From contig VHCO01000049.1 of NCBI GenBank assembly GCA_016871715.1, positions 1-37,856 of the forward strand: a DNA stretch of 37,856 bases. Reading direction: 5' to 3'. Under the pieces are notes generated by a model that was not told where the DNA came from, made no database searches, and was given only the letters and a program-made list of their open reading frames with translations. The number at the start of each line of letters is the position of its first letter. Position 1 is the stretch's first letter. The DNA comes from Verrucomicrobiota bacterium (GTDB lineage Bacteria > Verrucomicrobiota > Verrucomicrobiia > Limisphaerales > J093). Below, one piece after another: positions 33,071-37,856 of this stretch. The position numbers and the translations under genes were made by a program.

Positions 33071-34168
33071 ATGCCCTTCACGATCGCTGAACTCGCGGAA
33101 CGGCTCGGTGGCGAAGTGGTGGGCGACCGAACCGTGCAGGTCAGTGGCTTGGCCCCGGCCGAACGCGCGCGACCGGGGGACTTGACCTTCGCCGAGAACG
33201 AGGCCTACTTCGCCCGCGCCGACCAGAGTGCCGCGAGCGCCATTCTGGTGGCTGGCCCGTTCCAATCCGCGCGCAAAGTGCTCATTCGAGTGCCCCAGGC
33301 CCGGATCGCGTTTGCCAAGGTGCTGCCCCTGTTCTTTCCCGAGCCGACCTTCCCACCGGGCATCCACCCGACAGCGGTGGTGGCGCCCACGGCGCAGGTG
33401 GACCCGACGGCGCACGTGGGGCCATACTGCGTGATTGGGGAGCGGGTGCAGATTGGGGCGCGCTCCGTGCTCGAGGGGGCCAACCATATCGGTCAAGATT
33501 GCCAGATCGGGGAGTCGGTCAGGCTGTTCCCGCAGGTGACGCTCTACCCGCAAACGCAACTCGGCCACCGGGTCCGCATCCACGCGGGCACCGTCGTGGG
33601 CTCGGACGGCTTCGGTTACGTGGTCGATCAGGGCCAACACCGCAAGATCGCGCACATCGGGTCGGTGATCGTCCAAGACGACGTTGAAATCGGCGCCAAC
33701 GTCGCCATCGACCGGGGCGCGTTGGGGCCGACCGTCATCGGCCGGGGCACCAAGATCGATAACCTGGTCCAAATCGCCCACAACGTCGTCACCGGCGAGC
33801 ATTGTCTCCTCATCGGCCAGGCCGGCATCGCCGGCAGCACGCGGCTCGGCGACTACGTCACGTTGGCCGGCCAGGTGGGCCTTGCCGGTCACCTCAAGAT
33901 CGGCCACCGGGTCATTGTCGCCGCCCAGTCCGGCGTCATGCACGACATTCCCGACGGCGAAAAATGGCTCGGCTCGCCCGCCCAGCCCAATCAACAGACG
34001 AAACGGCAGATCGTCGCCCTGCAGCATCTGCCGGAACTCCTTCGCCGCGTGGACGCCTTGGAAAAACAACTCGGCTCTGGCCCCCTTAATCGATCCGCCC
34101 CTGCCCCCAATGCGGCGGCCGCGCAGGGCCACCCCGCCGGACCCCTCCCGGAAGCGCCCGCCCACTAG
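33071..34168 (+). CDS. lpxD: UDP-3-O-acylglucosamine N-acyltransferase
   Basis: LpxD adds the second acyl chain to UDP-3-O-acylglucosamine in lipid A synthesis, so the organism makes LPS. The 365-residue protein has the N-terminal uridine-binding domain ([31 protein letters not shown]) and then a left-handed beta-helix of hexapeptide repeats ([20 protein letters not shown] onward). The catalytic His237 lies in [12 protein letters not shown], and [10 protein letters not shown] binds the substrate. A C-terminal helix ([15 protein letters not shown]) and a Pro/Ala-rich tail follow. It is the second gene after panD. Confidence 0.97.
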   Translation: MPFTIAELAERLGGEVVGDRTVQVSGLAPAERARPGDLTFAENEAYFARADQSAASAILVAGPFQSARKVLIRVPQARIAFAKVLPLFFPEPTFPPGIHPTAVVAPTAQVDPTAHVGPYCVIGERVQIGARSVLEGANHIGQDCQIGESVRLFPQVTLYPQTQLGHRVRIHAGTVVGSDGFGYVVDQGQHRKIAHIGSVIVQDDVEIGANVAIDRGALGPTVIGRGTKIDNLVQIAHNVVTGEHCLLIGQAGIAGSTRLGDYVTLAGQVGLAGHLKIGHRVIVAAQSGVMHDIPDGEKWLGSPAQPNQQTKRQIVALQHLPELLRRVDALEKQLGSGPLNRSAPAPNAAAAQGHPAGPLPEAPAH

Positions 34169-34198
34169 CACCCGCCGCCACCCGCGCCGCGACTCCGT

Positions 34199-36085
34199 CT
34201 AGGGTCCGAGCCTCGCCCGGTAGAAGAGGTGGCCGGCACCCTCGACGCGGTCGATCGTGAACTCCTGCGTCGCACCCGTGACGCTCACGTTCGTGACCGT
34301 CGTCCACGTCAACAGATCGCTCGACGACTCGATGCGGATTGTCGCGCCCGACAGACCGCTCACGACCAGCCTGAGCTGCTGGAAGTTCTGCGGGTCCGGC
34401 AGCAACACCAAGCTCTCGACTTGCGGCTCCGGCGCCGTCTGCCCCAGCAGCTTGAGCCGATAAAACAACTGCTTCGACCCACCCCGCGGATAACTCAACG
34501 CATAGGGTTGGCTCGGTATCACGCCCGCATCCACTTGCGTCCAAGTCGCAAAATCGCTCGTGGCTTCGACCTCGTACCGCGTGCCGGGTGTCCCCACCAC
34601 CGCGAAGCGGAACTGCTGAAAATCGGCGGCGCTCGGCAGCGCGGTCGACTCCTTCAAGCTCACCGGTCCGCCCCCCGGGGCCACCACCACGAACGAGCGC
34701 GTCGGCGAGGTACCCACTCCCCCGGCGTCATCGGTGGCTTTGGCGACCAGGGTGTAGGTGCCCACGACGAGGTTCGAGAGGGTCAAGTGCGCCGGCAGGT
34801 TGGTGGTCGTGAGCAGCGAGTCGCCGTTCAGGAGCAGCTCCACTCGGACCACCGTGCCATCGGCGTCCTCGGCCTGGGTCGTCACCAGAACCTGGGCGGG
34901 CGCCGTGTAAGTGGCGTCGGCTTCCGGGCTGGCGATGGCGACCGTGGGCAGCTCGTTAGGCTTCTTGACGAGCACGGCGATCGGGGCGGACTCGGTCACC
35001 GCCCCGCCGTTGTCCGTGGCCCTAGCGGTGAAGCGGTAGGTGCCGGGGAGCAGATTGGCCACGGTGAAGGTGGGTGGGCTGCCGGTTCCGGCGCCGAGCA
35101 GTTGGCCGTCTCTTAAGAACTCGACCTTTTGCACCGTGCCATCCGGATCGGAGGCCTGGGCCCGCAACACGAACGTCGCGGGCGATGTAAAGGTGGAGTC
35201 GTTAGTCGGGGCGGTCAGGGCCACCACGGGCGGTTGATTCAACGGTACCAACCGGCCGATCAACGTCAGATTGTCCAGGCTCCCAATCGGGCCCCCAGCC
35301 ACAAAGAGCGTCCCCCAACTGGCATAATAGCCGAACCGATGCATCGGACCGGGCACCGGCAACGTGGTCAACAACTCGACCGTGGTCCCCAGTTGCTGGG
35401 GCTTGCCCTCCGTATCGACGCCCTGGAACACGCGCGCGGACACCCGCGCGGTGGCGTTGCTGAGGATGGCCTTTTCGGAGCCGCTAGCCGCACGGAACGC
35501 CAGCCCGACGGTTGCCAACGCCCCCGGGTTATAGTCGCCGACCGGCGACCAGGCTGACCCGTAAAACTCGCGGGCCGGCGTGCCGTCGAGGTTATACAAC
35601 TCCGCTGTGGAATCGTTGCCCACACCGTCGGTGGCCTGGAGGTCGATCGTCGTGACTTGGAAGGCGGCCTGAGCGGTGCCGGCTTGGATCCGGAAGCCAA
35701 TCCCCTTGGCCGTAGCGGGGTCAAACCACCCGAGCACACCCACCCGGCGCTCGGGCGAGTTGGCGGCCGGCTTCACCTCGGCGCTGACCGTGTAGTCCGA
35801 TACTTCCAGCAGCCAATTCTCGTCCACCCACGCCGCTTGAATGGGGAAGTCGCTGTAGACAGAGGTTTGTTCGGCCATCAACGTCCCATCGGCCACATTC
35901 GGGGCCAGGAGAATCTCGCCGCCGCTAGTGCCGTTCTGGTTCTGTAAGCGCGTCAGGTTGGCTAGGGTCCGGCCGTCGTTGAGGACATTGGTGCTGGCCT
36001 GCGCCTGGACTGCCGGCCTGATCCCCAACAGCTCCCCACAGACCATCAACGCCATCAGCCTTGTCAAACAACCTCGCAATCTCAT
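34199..36085 (-). CDS. Exported Ig-like repeat protein
   Basis: The 628-residue protein has a signal peptide (LRGCLTRLMALMVCGELLGI, ending VQAQA). A lectin-like or concanavalin-like beta domain follows (about 30-270). Next come two similar Ig-like modules of about 95 residues, each starting with a PPVVALTAP/LPTVAIASP motif and containing a DPDGTV/DADGTV turn. Two C-terminal modules share the pattern RYEVEATSDFATWTQV and RIESSSDLLTWTTV, ending in LFYRLKL and LFYRARL; this module pair is typical of Verrucomicrobiota cell-surface proteins. ATG 36085 is chosen because it starts the signal peptide; an open extension to 36292 would overlap the upstream gene. It ends in TAG, convergent with lpxD. 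Likely a surface or secreted binding protein. Confidence 0.85.
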   Translation of the reverse strand: MRLRGCLTRLMALMVCGELLGIRPAVQAQASTNVLNDGRTLANLTRLQNQNGTSGGEILLAPNVADGTLMAEQTSVYSDFPIQAAWVDENWLLEVSDYTVSAEVKPAANSPERRVGVLGWFDPATAKGIGFRIQAGTAQAAFQVTTIDLQATDGVGNDSTAELYNLDGTPAREFYGSAWSPVGDYNPGALATVGLAFRAASGSEKAILSNATARVSARVFQGVDTEGKPQQLGTTVELLTTLPVPGPMHRFGYYASWGTLFVAGGPIGSLDNLTLIGRLVPLNQPPVVALTAPTNDSTFTSPATFVLRAQASDPDGTVQKVEFLRDGQLLGAGTGSPPTFTVANLLPGTYRFTARATDNGGAVTESAPIAVLVKKPNELPTVAIASPEADATYTAPAQVLVTTQAEDADGTVVRVELLLNGDSLLTTTNLPAHLTLSNLVVGTYTLVAKATDDAGGVGTSPTRSFVVVAPGGGPVSLKESTALPSAADFQQFRFAVVGTPGTRYEVEATSDFATWTQVDAGVIPSQPYALSYPRGGSKQLFYRLKLLGQTAPEPQVESLVLLPDPQNFQQLRLVVSGLSGATIRIESSSDLLTWTTVTNVSVTGATQEFTIDRVEGAGHLFYRARLGP

Positions 36086-36273
36086 GGTGCCCCGCAGGCT
36101 AGCCCACTCCTCCAGACCGCACAAACCCTTTTCGCCGGCTCGGTTGCGCTCCAGTCGTTCGCACCCCGGGTGCGGCCGCGCCTCGACCCAACCTTCGAGC
36201 GTCCGGCCCAAAACTGCCGTTCTCTCTTGTTCCTCAGGTTGAGAATACCGCCAGGCACTCGCCAGACAGGGCG

Positions 36274-37536
36274 CTAGGTGCGGCGACGGCAAAACTCATC
36301 GAACGCGCCGCCCAAGAGGGCGCGCACGTCGCGCTGGATCTCGGCGGCGCTGGGCTCCCATCCGGTGGCAGATAAGTCCATGTATTTGTCCGTGAGGACG
36401 CTGGCCAGAAGGCGGCGGGTATGGTCCCACTTGTAGATGAGCTGGTCCAACACGCGCGCGTCCGAGTGTTGGGCCGTGAAGCTGGTGCCCAGCAACTCGA
36501 GGCGCAGTCGGGTGATCTCGTCGATCAGATACGGCACATTGGTGAACCACCAACAACCGAAGATATGCAAGTTGCGAAACTTGCGCGCGAGCACGCAGAG
36601 CTCGTGCTGGTTCTCCCGCGCCAAGACCGTGACCAGGAACTTGTTCTCGGGGAACGCGGCGCACAAATGGCTCAAGGCCGACAGGTCGCTCCGCCCCACC
36701 CCATCGCCCGCCAGGCGCAGTTGGGGATTGACCGAGCGCCGCACGCCCAACATCAGGGCGAATGGCAAACCGAATTCGCGACAGTGCGGCAGCACCGCGC
36801 GCTCGACCAACTGGGCGCAATCGGTAGCCGCCGGGCAGACGAAGTCCGGCGGCAGCGACACCATCAGGTAACGCGCCGCCAGGCGGCGAGTCCAGTCCGC
36901 GAGGAACCGGCGCACCTCGCTCAGCGTGTGGTCCGAGAACCCTTCGCCGACGTCGTAGCCCCACTCGACCAACCGCAACGCGGCGTTGGGCCAATCGACC
37001 AGCAGGGGATCGATGCGCAGCGCCGCCTGGAAGCGCTCGTCCCGGTCTACCCCGCGCAGCCAGACCGGACGCTCGACGTCGTCGAAGGGCGAGTTGGTCA
37101 TGTAGATCGTGTCCACGTGCGCCAGTTCCATGCACCGCGTTACGTGCGACTCGACGTGGCGTTCGGCAAACCACTGGCGAATCGCCCCTAAATCGCGCGG
37201 CTTGACGTCCAAGCCCAATCGGTGAAGCGTGGTGAGAACGCCGCGGCACGCTTCCGAGATCGGGGAATGCTCGAGGAACAAGTGCTGCCAGAGGAGATCG
37301 GCCTGATCCAGTTTGGGCATCCCCCAAAACTCGTCGTACGGGATGTCCAAATACCGGAAGCCTTCCGCCACCATGTAGTGGTAGATCAACAACTCGTCGA
37401 TCCCCCAGAGCAACAACCCGCCCAGCGCCGGGTCGTACAGGTGCGTGTGGATGTCCGCCGCGGGCGTGGCTTGCAGCAGGCGCTCGACCTGGGCGGCCAG
37501 CGCCGTGCGCCGAAACTCGGTCACTTGGGCTGTCAT
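36274..37536 (-). CDS. Uronate isomerase (UxaC)-like amidohydrolase-superfamily protein
   Basis: The 420-residue protein has an amidohydrolase-type metal motif in ATPAADIHTHLYDP (HxH). It then shows UxaC-like segments: GIDELLIYHYMVAE, FWGMPKLDQADLLWQHLF, and near the end FGCWWFTNVPYLIDEITRLR with TDKYMDLSATGWEPS. Known UxaC proteins (about 470 residues) isomerise glucuronate and galacturonate; this shorter relative may act on another uronate or sugar acid. ATG 37536 (MTAQVTEFRRTALAAQVERL) suits. It ends in TAG 188 bp before the Ig-like protein gene on the same strand. Confidence 0.85.
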   Translation of the reverse strand: MTAQVTEFRRTALAAQVERLLQATPAADIHTHLYDPALGGLLLWGIDELLIYHYMVAEGFRYLDIPYDEFWGMPKLDQADLLWQHLFLEHSPISEACRGVLTTLHRLGLDVKPRDLGAIRQWFAERHVESHVTRCMELAHVDTIYMTNSPFDDVERPVWLRGVDRDERFQAALRIDPLLVDWPNAALRLVEWGYDVGEGFSDHTLSEVRRFLADWTRRLAARYLMVSLPPDFVCPAATDCAQLVERAVLPHCREFGLPFALMLGVRRSVNPQLRLAGDGVGRSDLSALSHLCAAFPENKFLVTVLARENQHELCVLARKFRNLHIFGCWWFTNVPYLIDEITRLRLELLGTSFTAQHSDARVLDQLIYKWDHTRRLLASVLTDKYMDLSATGWEPSAAEIQRDVRALLGGAFDEFCRRRT

Positions 37537-37617
37537 CGGCCGCGCAGCGTATCGCTCGGCACCGGTTCAAGGCGACTGTTTTTTGAGAACCGCTCCAAGA
37601 ACCTAGCCCAGGGGATC

Positions 37618-37856
37618 TGAGATCGAGGGCTCGTGGAACTCGCCCCTCCAACCCGAGCGCGTCCTTGTGGAGGGCGGAGCGCTGCGACGCCTGGATTCCC
37701 TTGGGGCTTGGGACTTCGAAGCGCGGATTTGAGATCGAGGGCTCGTGGAACTCGCCCCTCCAACCCGAGCGCGTCCTTGTGGAGGGCGGAGCGCTGCGAC
37801 GCCTGGATTCCCTTGGGGCTTGGGACTTCGAAGCGCGGATTTGAGATCGAGGGCTC
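37618..37856. repeat. 112-bp tandem repeat (2.1 copies) at the window end
   Basis: A unit starting TGAGATCGAGGGCTCGTGGA occurs at 37618, 37730 and 37842 (the last cut by the window edge), exactly 112 bp apart and apparently identical. 112 is not a multiple of 3, and no gene is supported in it. The preceding 37537-37617 holds only the upstream region of the uronate-isomerase-like gene, including a T6 run. Assembly probably ended here because the repeat continues or occurs elsewhere. Confidence 0.95.

Noticed and set aside
32621..34171. Minus-strand open frame of 516 codons opposite panD and lpxD
   Set aside because: Antisense shadow of two recognised genes with conserved catalytic residues.
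36296..37651. Minus-strand frame of 451 codons overlapping the uronate-isomerase-like gene
   Set aside because: Arg/Pro/Gly-rich out-of-frame shadow; it begins inside the 112-bp repeat.

Overview
The window is high-GC bacterial DNA from a Gram-negative organism: lpxD for lipid A is present. It fits Verrucomicrobiota, most likely the Limisphaerales/Pedosphaera side. The basis is an exported Ig-like protein with paired 'SSDLxTW' C-terminal modules, a large secreted GH42-like protein, SSS sugar symporter plus exported mutarotase, Gfo/Idh/MocA, UROD-family and LarA-like genes, and heptamer-repeat DNA. The lineage is inferred from family content; no marker gene proves it.

Layout. 1-1.55 kb: a partial ORF, a structured non-coding stretch and an NmrA-like reductase. 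1.9-7.2 kb (minus): SSS symporter, galM and an endonuclease-type mutL, apparently one operon. 7.4-12.0 kb (minus): a 1517-residue exported glycoside-hydrolase-like protein. 12.0-21.8 kb (minus): a defence-type operon. In transcription order it holds a PLD-nuclease/SNF2 helicase, a DUF1016 (YhcG) nuclease, an Eco57I-like DNA methyltransferase whose 5' part is broken, a small unknown protein, an MntA/HepT toxin-antitoxin pair, a DprA-like protein and a decayed second MntA copy. Most junctions are ATGA overlaps or abutments, and a good sigma70-type promoter precedes the first gene. 21.9-26.1 kb (minus): a frame-broken ankyrin protein, carA and pyrC. At 26.19 kb is tRNA-Gly(UCC). 26.3-28.3 kb: a decayed accessory patch with a frameshifted small gene, DUF4926, a DUF6883 gene with an amber codon, and a lone MmeI-type nuclease domain. 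28.4-37.5 kb: UROD family, small membrane protein, LarA-like, Gfo/Idh/MocA, panD-lpxD, Ig-like exported protein and uronate-isomerase-like protein. The window ends in a 112-bp tandem repeat.

The most interesting part is 12.0-21.8 kb. A co-transcribed helicase-nuclease, second nuclease, methyltransferase, TA pair and DprA-like protein look like one composite anti-phage locus. It has been invaded by period-7 tandem repeats (six arrays between 16.3 and 19.0 kb, none noticed elsewhere) and by a pair of 25-bp palindromes, all inside or beside genes. Several accessory genes here and at 26.6-27.7 kb are disrupted, so the locus is either decaying or the assembly carries errors; reads would decide. 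GC remarks are visual impressions, and family names come from motif recognition, not searches.
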